From the NCBI RefSeq assembly GCF_032380675.1, contig NZ_JAWDIX010000001.1:620001-684000 (forward strand): 64,000 nucleotides of DNA, given 5' to 3'. Origin of the DNA: Anaerolentibacter hominis (GTDB taxonomy: Bacteria > Bacillota > Clostridia > Lachnospirales > Lachnospiraceae). Below the pieces are notes generated by a model. The model was not told the DNA's origin. It searched no databases and was given only the letters and a program-made list of their open reading frames with translations. The position numbers and the translations under genes were made by a program. Shown in pieces: positions 1-7,675 of the stretch (positions are counted from its first letter, which is position 1; each line of letters begins with the position of its first letter).

Positions 1-485
1 GGCTCATCCAGCAGCAGGAGCTTCGGTTCATTCACAATTGCGCGGGCAATGGCGATTCGCTGTTTCTGTCCGCCGCTTAAAGAATCCACGTCTCTCTTTC
101 CATAACCGTCCAGATTGACCAGCTTTAAGGCATAATCAATTTTATCCTTGATATAGGATTTGGATTTTTTCTTTATCTTTAAGCCAAACGCAATATTTTC
201 TTCCACATTCATATGGGGAAAGAGGGCGTACTGCTGAAATACCGTGTTCAGTTCTCTGGCATTGGGAGGCAGGTTGGTGATATCCTTGCCCCGGAAGATC
301 ACCTGGCCCTCATCCGGCGTCTCAAAACCAGCGATGATACGAAGCGTTGTGGTTTTGCCGCAGCCGCTTGGCCCCAGCAGGGTCAGGAATTCATTCTCTC
401 TGATATACAGATCCATCTGATCCAGCACGGTATTCTCATTAAATTTCTTGGTGATATGAATCAAATCTACTAATTTATTCGGCAT
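1..485 (-). CDS. potA: Spermidine/putrescine ABC transporter ATP-binding protein PotA (partial, 3' end outside window)
   Basis: ATPase subunit of a polyamine importer. The first ~161 codons are present and the gene runs off the left edge. It starts MPNKLVDLIHITKKF. It carries a Walker A motif (GPSGCGKTTT), a Q-loop (FQQYALFPHM), the ABC signature LSGGQKQRIAIARA and a Walker B ending LLLLDEP. The ATG at 483-485 on the minus strand has an AAAGGAAG ribosome site. It lies 62 bp downstream of the XRE-cupin regulator with no terminator between, so the two are probably cotranscribed. XRE-cupin followed by potABCD is a common clostridial arrangement, which favours PotA over another sugar or iron ATPase of the same family. 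The C-terminal regulatory domain cannot be seen. Confidence 0.85.
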   Translation of the reverse strand, partial: MPNKLVDLIHITKKFNENTVLDQMDLYIRENEFLTLLGPSGCGKTTTLRIIAGFETPDEGQVIFRGKDITNLPPNARELNTVFQQYALFPHMNVEENIAFGLKIKKKSKSYIKDKIDYALKLVNLDGYGKRDVDSLSGGQKQRIAIARAIVNEPKLLLLDE

Positions 486-547
486 GATTTCTTCCTTTCC
501 CTGTCTGTTTTATTCTCCGGTGAAGAGATTTTTATCGGTATGTTTAG

Positions 548-1087
548 TTAAAAACTGGGCGGGGTAGATACCCACAAAAATTTGCTTCCTGTCTTGCCGG
601 ACGCGCTGATGTAGTGTTTTTCATTGGGTGTGAAATAAAAGGATTCCCCTTTTGCGGCTTTATAAGTCTTGTTCCCGATATGGATCTGGACAGAACCGGA
701 CAAAATATATCCAAATTCCTCCCCCTCATGGGGATTATCGGGATAGGTGGAGCCGTCCGGCTCCAGCGTTACAAGGATTGGTTCCATCATGTTCTTCTGG
801 GCATTTGGTATGATCCACTGAATCATACTGTTTAATTCCATATCCTGTTTTTCGAAATAGTCTGCCTTGTGAAAGACAACCTGCTCGGAGGAAGTGTTGG
901 AGAAAAACTCCTCCAGGTTTGTACCGAGACACTGCAGGAGATCCATCAGCGTCGCTATGGACGGCGAGGTGAGATTGCGCTCTACCTGAGAGATAAACCC
1001 CTTGGATAGTTCAGACCGGTCTGCCAGTTCCTCCTGGGTCAGGCCCTTTTGAACCCGAAGTTCTTTGATTTTATAACCAATGTCCAT
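548..1087 (-). CDS. XRE-family transcriptional regulator with C-terminal cupin domain (PuuR-like)
   Basis: Predicted repressor of the downstream polyamine transport operon. Residues ~6-60 form an HTH_3 domain (KIKELRVQKGLTQEELA, then SKGFISQVER). Residues ~105-175 form a cupin barrel, with HEGEEFGYILSG and the closing SFYFTPNEKHYI segment. This HTH plus cupin layout of ~180 residues is that of PuuR-type regulators. The ATG at 1087 has AAGGAG 6 nt upstream. The gene is first in the operon, ahead of potA, and has its own sigma-A promoter with a perfect inverted repeat over the start of transcription (1168-1184), which suggests autoregulation. The effector (polyamine or other) is inferred from the neighbour only. 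Confidence 0.85.
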   Translation of the reverse strand: MDIGYKIKELRVQKGLTQEELADRSELSKGFISQVERNLTSPSIATLMDLLQCLGTNLEEFFSNTSSEQVVFHKADYFEKQDMELNSMIQWIIPNAQKNMMEPILVTLEPDGSTYPDNPHEGEEFGYILSGSVQIHIGNKTYKAAKGESFYFTPNEKHYISASGKTGSKFLWVSTPPSF

Positions 1088-1167
1088 CGTGTCTCCTTCC
1101 GCCGTATTCTGCGGCTAAATGCCCAATTTATTAACCATACTTATGTAAATGTAATAATAAACTTGAA

Positions 1168-1223
1168 GTTTAGTGATACTAAACAAACAAGGCTTATTAT
1201 ACACATTATTTGGTAGGTGTCAA
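1168..1223 (-). promoter_or_regulatory. Sigma-A promoter and operator palindrome of the XRE-potA operon
   Basis: Read on the minus strand: a perfect -35 TTGACA (1218-1223), a 16-nt spacer and a perfect -10 TATAAT (1196-1201). About 12 nt beyond the -10 lies GTTTAGT-GAT-ACTAAAC (1168-1184), an inverted repeat with 7-bp arms spanning roughly +5 to +21. A dimeric HTH protein bound there would block escape of RNA polymerase. The obvious candidate is the XRE-cupin protein encoded next. Confidence 0.75.
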
Positions 1224-1346
1224 TAGTTTTTGAGAAAGAGAAAAAATCGGGGTGAAAGAAGCATTGGCAGCTGTACAAAATTCTGCTGCCATAATAGAAA
1301 CCAGTGCGGCCTGGCCCGGAAAACAGAGTTGATGGAAAAACTGTGT

Positions 1347-2234
1347 TTACGAGATAATCGTGAAAAGATACTGCATGGATTTTAGGTCATCCGGTGCAGG
1401 CTGATAGATGGCGTTATTATAATCTTCCCAGGTAAATTCCGTCTTATCGGAGAGCAGATATACGAGATCTACCTGATGCAGATAGTAAGCCCGGAACAGG
1501 CAGCTGCTGGAACGGTCCTCTTCCTGATATTCATAGAGGGTATAGACACCGTCCTCAAAAATCAGATCATGGAGAGATACAGTGGTTTTCAGGGAAGGAT
1601 AATCAGGATAATAAATCTGAGCATAGCGCAGAGCAGCATCCTTTCCTTCTGAAGTCATATTTAAAAAGGTTTCCAGTGTATCTTTCCCGGACTGGATGAA
1701 ATCATCCTTGATAATAAGGAAGTCTTCTCCCGTTATTCCATCTTCCGTAAGGGGAAAAGAGATGTCCTGAAAGCCGGTATAGGAAGGAAGAACAGTAAAA
1801 TCACAGAGAGCATAGGTATTCCCGCCTGCCCCGATGCCAATCCGGTATTGACCGGGAGCAAGATCACAGGCGCCGGAAAAGAACTGAACCGGCATGCTTT
1901 CATTCGGACGCAAAATTTTTCCGACTTCATAAAATAACGGATATTCGACCGGTTTTATATCACACCAGGAACCGTTTTCTGATTTTTGCAGCAATTCAGG
2001 GCCAGCGGTGATAGCTTCCGCAGTCTGGTTATTTAAAACCGCTGACACCACAACGGTATCTGCTGTGACCTGGTCATGTATCAGTGTCAGAGTCAGTCCT
2101 TCAGGGGCAGAAGTTACTTCTTTATTTTCCCTGAAAATCAGAAAAAAGGCAGCATAGAGAAGAACGGCAGACAAAAAGATAAACATAAGCGTTCTTTTTT
2201 TGACTGATATACTCAATGAGTACGGCATTATCAT
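1347..2234 (-). CDS. Membrane-anchored hypothetical protein with an N-terminal Ig-like domain
   Basis: Function not recognised. The 295-residue product has a positively charged N-terminus (SVKKR) and one hydrophobic segment at residues ~13-33, so it is probably anchored in the membrane facing outward. Residues ~45-150 look like a bacterial Ig-like fold: alternating beta-type segments, with LTLTLIHDQVTADTVVVSA and a later PGQYRIGIG strand. The C-terminal half is rich in acidic and aromatic residues and has no motif I know. ATG at 2234 has GAAGGGA 6 nt upstream. The gene stands alone and is divergent from the LCP gene, which may hint at an envelope role. Confidence 0.65.
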   Translation of the reverse strand: MIMPYSLSISVKKRTLMFIFLSAVLLYAAFFLIFRENKEVTSAPEGLTLTLIHDQVTADTVVVSAVLNNQTAEAITAGPELLQKSENGSWCDIKPVEYPLFYEVGKILRPNESMPVQFFSGACDLAPGQYRIGIGAGGNTYALCDFTVLPSYTGFQDISFPLTEDGITGEDFLIIKDDFIQSGKDTLETFLNMTSEGKDAALRYAQIYYPDYPSLKTTVSLHDLIFEDGVYTLYEYQEEDRSSSCLFRAYYLHQVDLVYLLSDKTEFTWEDYNNAIYQPAPDDLKSMQYLFTIIS

Positions 2235-2485
2235 CGCGGGTCCCTTCTTTCTATATTCACGCTTGTATCTTATTATCAGTATACAGGATCATATTGTAAA
2301 TTAACAGACGGAAGCGCCTTAAACATTTCTTAATCTCCCCTGTACTACAATATTAATAATTTTTTACTAAACTGCCATTCTATACAAGAAACAGGTTTAA
2401 ATTTTGGCGGCTTTTCCCTCTTTACAAAAGATGTCGAATTATGAGAAAATATGGGGAGATTCTATAGAGGAAGCAGGTAAAAACT

Positions 2486-3988
2486 ATGAAAGTAAAACAT
2501 GCACTGAAAAAAAGAAAGTGGGGATTTATTCTTTCAGGTGTGCAGGTAATAATATCTTTCGTTCTGTTTGGATTGATTGCAAAGCTGAATGTTCTTCAGT
2601 TGAAATATATGGTTATTCTGGCGGCTGTGATTCTTTTTGTGGACGTCTACGTCGTGATGAGCCAGTTCAGCAGAAAGCTGCACTGGGTGGGGAAGGTTTG
2701 CTCTGTCCTGCTCTGCTGTCTGCTGCTGTTGGGAAGTTCATATCTGTCAAAGGCCCACTCCACGCTGGATCATGTGACGGAAAAAGAAGATCAGGTGGAT
2801 GAGATGTCTGTGGTTGTGCTGAAGGATAATGCGGCGGAGGCGCTCTCTGATATAGCGGACAGGCCCTTTGGTATCCAGGCGGCGGTGGACCGGGATCACA
2901 CGGATCAGACAATCGAAGATATCAACAAGGCGCTGAAAACTGAGATTCAGATAAAAGAATTTGAAGACGTGGAACCGCTGGTTCAGGCTCTGTATGACAA
3001 AGATGTGGAAGCAATCATTATCAATGAGGCATTCCGGAATATGATTCTGGAGAATCATGAAAATTTTGATAAAGACACCAGAATTCTGGATGCTTATACC
3101 AAGAAGGAAGATTTACAGATCGAGGTGAAAGAGCAGGAGGTGACCGAGGAAATCTTTCATGTCTATCTCTCTGGTATTGATACCTATGGAAGCATATCCA
3201 ATACCAGCCGGAGCGATGTGAATATTATCGCCACCGTCAATCCGATGAAGAAGCAGATTCTGCTCACGACCACACCGAGGGACTATTATGTGACGACTAC
3301 GGTTTCCGGGACGATGCCGGATAAGCTGACCCATGCGGGTATCTATGGCGTGGATTGCTCCATCGGTACGCTGGAAACATTGTACGGCATTGATATTTCC
3401 TACTATGTAAAGGTTAATTTCACTGGTTTTATTAAGATCGTGGATGCTCTGGGCGGTGTTACCGTTCACTCTGATTATAATTTCCGTTCCGACTGGGGTC
3501 CCAGCTTTGTCAAGGGAGACAACCATGTGAACGGAGAGCAGGCGCTGGCCTTTGCAAGGGAACGGCATCATCTGCCCGGCGGGGATAACCAGCGAGGCAA
3601 GGATCAGCAGTATTTGCTGAAGGCCATCTTTGAAAAAGCCACCTCTCCTTCTATAATCAAGAATTTTAACAAGGTAATGGACAGTGTGGCGGAGAGTGTG
3701 AAGACAAATATGCCAAGTTCGGACATTACCAAGCTGATGAAGATGCAGCTGAATGACATGGCGTCCTGGGAAATCGTGATGGTACAGGCAACCGGAAGCA
3801 ATTCCAGTGCCCGGACCTACTCGATACCGTCAAAGAATCAGTATGTTATGAGACCGGATCTGAATTCAGTGGAGGTCATCAAGGAGATGTTAAAACAGAT
3901 GGAGGCCGGTGAGACAGTCACGGAAGACACCTACAAACAGCTGCTGGAACAAAAGAGCGCAGGTACAGCCGGGACCGGTCAGCAGTGA
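2486..3988 (+). CDS. LytR-CpsA-Psr (LCP) family cell-wall glycopolymer ligase
   Basis: LCP enzymes move teichoic-acid-like or capsular polymers from a lipid carrier onto peptidoglycan, outside the membrane. This 500-residue protein has an N-terminal cytoplasmic tail, two or three hydrophobic segments (residues ~12-90), an accessory extracellular domain (~100-225) and the LCP catalytic domain (~228-400). Diagnostic pieces are SGIDTYG, SRSDVNIIATVNP, the TTPRDYYV strand, DALGGVTV, and the late NGEQALAFARER with a QRGKDQQ helix that supplies the conserved arginines. A Glu-rich tail follows. The ATG at 2486 is preceded by GAGGAAGCAGG. A strong terminator follows directly, so it is monocistronic. 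Confidence 0.9.
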   Translation: MKVKHALKKRKWGFILSGVQVIISFVLFGLIAKLNVLQLKYMVILAAVILFVDVYVVMSQFSRKLHWVGKVCSVLLCCLLLLGSSYLSKAHSTLDHVTEKEDQVDEMSVVVLKDNAAEALSDIADRPFGIQAAVDRDHTDQTIEDINKALKTEIQIKEFEDVEPLVQALYDKDVEAIIINEAFRNMILENHENFDKDTRILDAYTKKEDLQIEVKEQEVTEEIFHVYLSGIDTYGSISNTSRSDVNIIATVNPMKKQILLTTTPRDYYVTTTVSGTMPDKLTHAGIYGVDCSIGTLETLYGIDISYYVKVNFTGFIKIVDALGGVTVHSDYNFRSDWGPSFVKGDNHVNGEQALAFARERHHLPGGDNQRGKDQQYLLKAIFEKATSPSIIKNFNKVMDSVAESVKTNMPSSDITKLMKMQLNDMASWEIVMVQATGSNSSARTYSIPSKNQYVMRPDLNSVEVIKEMLKQMEAGETVTEDTYKQLLEQKSAGTAGTGQQ

Positions 3989-4009
3989 TAACAGAATAGA
4001 AATTTTGAT

Positions 4010-4045
4010 GAGATGCTGTAATTTTTTTACAGCATCTCTTTTTTT
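4010..4045 (+). terminator. Rho-independent terminator of the LCP gene
   Basis: A perfect 12-bp stem (GAGATGCTGTAA, 4010-4021, with TTACAGCATCTC, 4027-4038), a 5-nt T loop and a run of seven T. Confidence 0.93.
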
Positions 4046-4209
4046 GATTAAATAATATTGCCATGTTTCTTATTAGGGACATCCGACAGAGAGGATAAGA
4101 AATTCATAAGGTTTTGTTAAGAGACAGGAAAGACTAAATTAAAGATACAGCCGCCGGCTTTTATTATAATAGGTATGAAAGAATAAAACCTGATTGGAGG
4201 CTGATTTTA

Positions 4210-4965
4210 ATGAAAACTTATACTCTGTGCAAAGAACAGGTTTCAGAGGGTTCTCTGATTCTTGTGAATTCTTCTTATCCGCTGACAACCAGGGAACTGC
4301 CTGGGCTGACGCAGGTACATCCGGAATATCCGGATGTGAGGATCAGCGGAAATGTGATGACAAGCCTGTCGAAGATCATGGAGGATCTGCACTGTGAGGA
4401 TCAGATTGTCCCGGTCAGCGGCTACCGGAGCCGGGAGGAACAGGAGACAATTTATGAGGAATCCTTACAGGAGAACGGAAAAGAATTTACGATGAAATAT
4501 GTGGCACTGCCGGATCACAGTGAACATCAGACCGGCCTCGCCATTGATCTTGGCAAAAAAGAAGAAACTATTGACTTTATCCGGCCTGAGTTTCCTTATA
4601 CAGGAATCTGTCAGACATTCCGGAAGCTTGCGCCCAGGTACGGTTTCATTGAGCGATATCCTCAGGGCAAGGAGCCAATTACCGGTATCGCGTGTGAACC
4701 CTGGCATTTTCGTTTTGTCGGAGTGCCCCATGGTGATATCATGCAGCAGATGGATCTGACGCTGGAAGAATATTTGTGCTTCATAAAAAAATATCCTATA
4801 CATAAAACGCATTTCAAATGGGAAGATGAAGATATGGCGATGGATTTATTTTATGTACCAGCCGAGGATGAACCGGTGAAACTGACCTTTCCATCGGAAA
4901 TGATGGTACATATTTCAGGAAATAATATTGACGGCTTTATTGTAACGGTAAGCCGCTATAAATAG
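4210..4965 (+). CDS. M15-family D-Ala-D-Ala carboxypeptidase/dipeptidase (VanY/VanXY-like)
   Basis: Zinc D,D-peptidase that trims the D-Ala-D-Ala end of peptidoglycan precursors. Residues ~70-175 carry the M15B motifs: VSGYRSREEQ, then SEHQTGLAIDLG (His and Asp zinc ligands in HxxxxxxxD) and EPWHFRFVG (Glu base and His ligand). The length is 251 residues. No signal peptide or membrane segment is visible, so a cytoplasmic VanXY-like location is possible, unlike most VanY enzymes. About 55 extra C-terminal residues of unknown role follow the catalytic domain. ATG at 4210 has TTGGAGG upstream. No vanR/S/H/A genes are near, so this does not by itself indicate glycopeptide resistance. Confidence 0.82.
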   Translation: MKTYTLCKEQVSEGSLILVNSSYPLTTRELPGLTQVHPEYPDVRISGNVMTSLSKIMEDLHCEDQIVPVSGYRSREEQETIYEESLQENGKEFTMKYVALPDHSEHQTGLAIDLGKKEETIDFIRPEFPYTGICQTFRKLAPRYGFIERYPQGKEPITGIACEPWHFRFVGVPHGDIMQQMDLTLEEYLCFIKKYPIHKTHFKWEDEDMAMDLFYVPAEDEPVKLTFPSEMMVHISGNNIDGFIVTVSRYK

Positions 4966-5032
4966 AGATACCAGGCAATACCAGACACAATACTTAACGG
5001 TTTCTTGACGGGCAATTCGGGAAAAAAGCGGT

Positions 5033-5052
5033 ATACTAATTATAATTAGTAT
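5033..5052. promoter_or_regulatory. Perfect 20-bp palindrome upstream of a small membrane protein
   Basis: ATACTAATTATAATTAGTAT reads the same on both strands. It contains a possible -10 (TATACT at 5032-5037) and lies 40 bp before the ATG at 5093. Such uninterrupted AT-rich palindromes are typical operators of MarR, GntR or TetR type dimers. No matching regulator gene is adjacent. No well-spaced -35 was found (TTGACG at 5005 is 21 nt away). Confidence 0.5.
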
Positions 5053-5092
5053 GTCAAAAGGCCGGATTACTCTCAGGAAAGAAGGAATTGCA

Positions 5093-5419
5093 ATGAGTAA
5101 ATTGTCAATTTTAAGTTTTGCTCTGGCAGCTATATTTTTGATTTTTGGATGCTATGTGAAGGGACATAAGGAACCAATTTTATTCTGGTCGGCGACCCGG
5201 AACAAAAATAAGAAGGTTCAGGATGTCAAAGGCTATAACCGTGCGAATGTGCGGATGTGGATGCTGTACGCCCTCTGTTTTGTGATTACCGGTATTCCGG
5301 GGCTGTTTGGACTCTGGCTGGTTAATTTGATTTTGCTGGCCTTTATCGCTGTGCCGGGATTTTTGTTCCTGATGTATGTCTATACCAAGCTGGAAGAACG
5401 GTATCTGGTATCCGGGTAA
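5093..5419 (+). CDS. Small integral membrane protein (DUF3784-like)
   Basis: A 108-residue protein with three hydrophobic segments (about residues 4-22, 54-74 and 76-98) separated by a polar loop with NKNKKVQDVKGYNRANV. Small three-helix proteins with this loop are common in Firmicutes (DUF3784-type) and have no known function. I chose the ATG at 5093 because GAAAGAAGGAA sits just before it. An upstream in-frame ATG at 5051 has no ribosome site and overlaps the 20-bp palindrome. The gene is followed by its own terminator. Confidence 0.65.
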   Translation: MSKLSILSFALAAIFLIFGCYVKGHKEPILFWSATRNKNKKVQDVKGYNRANVRMWMLYALCFVITGIPGLFGLWLVNLILLAFIAVPGFLFLMYVYTKLEERYLVSG

Positions 5420-5480
5420 CCTGGATACAGGCAGGAAATTTGTGCCGCTGACAATGATAAATGAAATATGGATGTTATAG

Positions 5481-5510
5481 AAACGGCATAGCGCAGGCTA
5501 TGCCGTTTTG
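5481..5510 (+). terminator. Rho-independent terminator
   Basis: 12-bp stem AAACGGCATAGC (5481-5492) / GCTATGCCGTTT (5497-5508) with a GCAG loop and a short T run. It ends the small membrane protein transcript. Confidence 0.85.
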
Positions 5511-5550
5511 ACGTAGTACATAAACAGCGTCGCAGGGTACATAGATACAT

Positions 5551-5579
5551 TTGATTTGAAAATAGAAAGCCGGTAAAAT
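5551..5579 (+). promoter_or_regulatory. Probable sigma-A promoter of the kinase/FtsX transporter operon
   Basis: TTGATT (5551-5556), a 17-nt spacer and TAAAAT (5574-5579), 69 bp before the kinase ATG. It is the only well-spaced candidate after the preceding terminator. Confidence 0.5.
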
Positions 5580-5647
5580 AAAAGTAACCGGATCAAGGGA
5601 ACGGCCAGATCGGAAAGTTCCTTTCAAACTTCTGAAGGAGTATACAT

Positions 5648-6997
5648 ATGGATATCTTCTGGTTTTTATGGTATGCAATCATTTCTTCTGTTGAAACAAT
5701 ATCGTGTTCTTATCTTTTCACAAGGAGGATCGGAAGGCATAAAAACAGATTTATGCCGGTGATCGGAGCTATTATCCTATTTGCGGCTTTCTTGCTGATG
5801 CATACATTTTATGTATCCGATATGACGGCGGCGCTTGTCCGTTTTGTACTGTATATCGGATATGCATATCTGGCATTTGGGAATGGATGGGTTACACGAA
5901 TTGTGTGGGGTTGTATTCCCGGACTGATTTCAGCAGCAGCGCAGACGCTGGCTTATGGAATTGCCTCCACATTTAATTACGGGGACCTTGCCGGAGCATG
6001 GCTGCCGGGAAGTGTACATTTTTACGTGACGGCTACCGCCGCCATGCTTCAAATTATAATTGTTCTGGCTGCGGCTAATGCAGGAAACCCGGCAGCCGGC
6101 AGTCTTACCATCCTGCAGCTGTTCTTTCTTATGGGAATGTCGGGTGTATGCATAGCTGCGATTCATATGCAGATGAGAGTTGTCTATACGCTGACGGGAT
6201 TTGTCGGCACACAGAATACACAGAAAAGTGCCGTCTTTGTCAGTATATGCTTTCTGATCCTGCTGGCAGCGCTCGCAGGGCTGATTAACAGCCTGGGGAA
6301 GGAATCCAGGAAGGCAATGGAAAAATCTCTGGAACTGCAGCAGGTGCAGATGGAAAGTGATTATTACAGGAATCTGGAAGCTTCTGTCAAAGCGCTGCGT
6401 GAACTCCGGCATGATATGCAGACACATATGCACGTTATGAGGGGGCTTCTGGAAATCGGCGATGATGTTAAATTAAAAGAGTATTTTAACAGTGTGGAGG
6501 AACGCTTCCGGGCAGATAATATTGTTTTTGCCACGGATAATACCATGCTGAATGCAATGCTCACAAGCAAGCAGATGACCGCCGGGGAATACCGTATCAA
6601 CATGACATTCAGTTATGCCACACAGCGCAGTATACCGTTAGCGCCTCTGGATTTGTGCTCTCTGATTGGAAATTTAATAGATAACGGGATTGAGGCCTGC
6701 CGGAAGGTGATGGATGATGACGCACGGTATATTGATCTCTTTGTTGGAGAGAAAGGGGACATGGTATATATCAAAATGAAAAATAGTTCAAATGGGATTT
6801 ATAACTGGGATGATGGGGAGCTGCGAACTACAAAAACCGGAGGCAGACATGGGATCGGGCTAAAAAGAATCAGAAAAATAGCGGAGAGTGCAGGCGGATT
6901 TTTTGACGTGAATCCCCGTCCGGACGAATTTACGGCGGTGGTCATGCTTCCATCTGCAGGCGGAGGACAGGGATATGCTAAAAATTGCAGTGATTGA
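5648..6997 (+). CDS. GHKL-type sensor histidine kinase (AgrC/peptide-sensing class)
   Basis: Membrane sensor that phosphorylates the LytTR regulator encoded next. Residues ~1-215 hold six hydrophobic segments, as in AgrC-type quorum or peptide sensors. A coiled-coil linker (~220-255) leads to the phospho-acceptor region RELRHDMQTHMHVMRGLLE. The GHKL ATPase has an N box (LIGNLIDNGIEAC) and a G box (TGGRHGIGLKRI). The length of 449 residues is usual. ATG at 5648 has GAAGGAG 8 nt upstream. The stop overlaps the next gene by 23 nt, so translation is coupled. No AgrD-like peptide gene is visible nearby; the signal may be an external peptide exported or sensed with the ABC transporter downstream. 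Confidence 0.88.
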   Translation: MDIFWFLWYAIISSVETISCSYLFTRRIGRHKNRFMPVIGAIILFAAFLLMHTFYVSDMTAALVRFVLYIGYAYLAFGNGWVTRIVWGCIPGLISAAAQTLAYGIASTFNYGDLAGAWLPGSVHFYVTATAAMLQIIIVLAAANAGNPAAGSLTILQLFFLMGMSGVCIAAIHMQMRVVYTLTGFVGTQNTQKSAVFVSICFLILLAALAGLINSLGKESRKAMEKSLELQQVQMESDYYRNLEASVKALRELRHDMQTHMHVMRGLLEIGDDVKLKEYFNSVEERFRADNIVFATDNTMLNAMLTSKQMTAGEYRINMTFSYATQRSIPLAPLDLCSLIGNLIDNGIEACRKVMDDDARYIDLFVGEKGDMVYIKMKNSSNGIYNWDDGELRTTKTGGRHGIGLKRIRKIAESAGGFFDVNPRPDEFTAVVMLPSAGGGQGYAKNCSD

Positions 6998-7661
6998 AGA
7001 TGAGCCGCACTACAGCAGAGAACTTACATCGGCTATTCTGGCGTGCACCTGTCCGGAGCAGCTGAAAATCAACTGCTTTGTGTCGGGAGAAGCCTTTTTG
7101 TCTTCACAGTGGCAGGAAACTGCCTATACGGCCGTCTTTATTGACATTGAGCTGAACGGCATGAATGGCATGGAGCTGGCGCGGCTGCTGCGGCAGAAGG
7201 GGTATCAGGCTATGATCGTCTTCACGACGAACTATGAGCAATATGTTTATGACGGCTATGAGGTGGAGGCGTTCCGGTATTTAAGAAAGCCGGTCAAAAT
7301 GCAGGAAATTCAGGTATGTATCGACCGTATGGGACAGGACAGAAGCAGCAGTTCACTGATTTTTTCCTTTAAACGCCAAAAATACTGCATTCCCTATCAA
7401 GATATTTTATATATTTCCAGCTATGGTCACTATCTGACGATCCACACGAGAGAACAGGACTATGAGTGGAAATATCTGCTGAAGGATTTACAGCCCAGGC
7501 TGCCCGGCCGGTTTGTGCGATGTCACCGGTCCTTTGTGGTGAATCTGGATTATATGCGCAAGCTGGACGGAAAACAGATTTTATTGAGCAATGGGGAAAA
7601 AATAGATGCTGCCGCCGGTTATCTGGAGGATGTGAGAAGAGCGGTGAGCCGTCTTGTTTGA
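6975..7661 (+). CDS. LytTR-family response regulator
   Basis: DNA-binding partner of the GHKL kinase. The receiver domain (residues ~1-118) has the acidic pair IEDE near the N-terminus, the phospho-acceptor Asp in VFIDIELNGMNG, the Thr in IVFTTNY and the Lys in RYLRKPV. The LytTR domain (~130-228) has the usual ISSYGHYLTIHT and the FVRCHRSFVVNLDYM segment. Length 228 residues. ATG at 6975 has GCGGAGG upstream and lies inside the end of the kinase gene. The stop codon overlaps the ribosome site of the first permease, placing all five genes (5648-11237) in one operon. Confidence 0.9.
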   Translation: MLKIAVIEDEPHYSRELTSAILACTCPEQLKINCFVSGEAFLSSQWQETAYTAVFIDIELNGMNGMELARLLRQKGYQAMIVFTTNYEQYVYDGYEVEAFRYLRKPVKMQEIQVCIDRMGQDRSSSSLIFSFKRQKYCIPYQDILYISSYGHYLTIHTREQDYEWKYLLKDLQPRLPGRFVRCHRSFVVNLDYMRKLDGKQILLSNGEKIDAAAGYLEDVRRAVSRLV

Positions 7662-7675
7662 GGAGGTGAATCAAT

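Noticed and set aside
2404..2802. 132-codon frame at the start of the LCP gene
   Set aside because: Shadow frame in another register; the LCP frame has the ribosome site and domain structure.
4210..4965. Glycopeptide resistance locus
   Set aside because: Only a lone M15 peptidase is present; no vanH, ligase, vanX or vanRS genes lie nearby.
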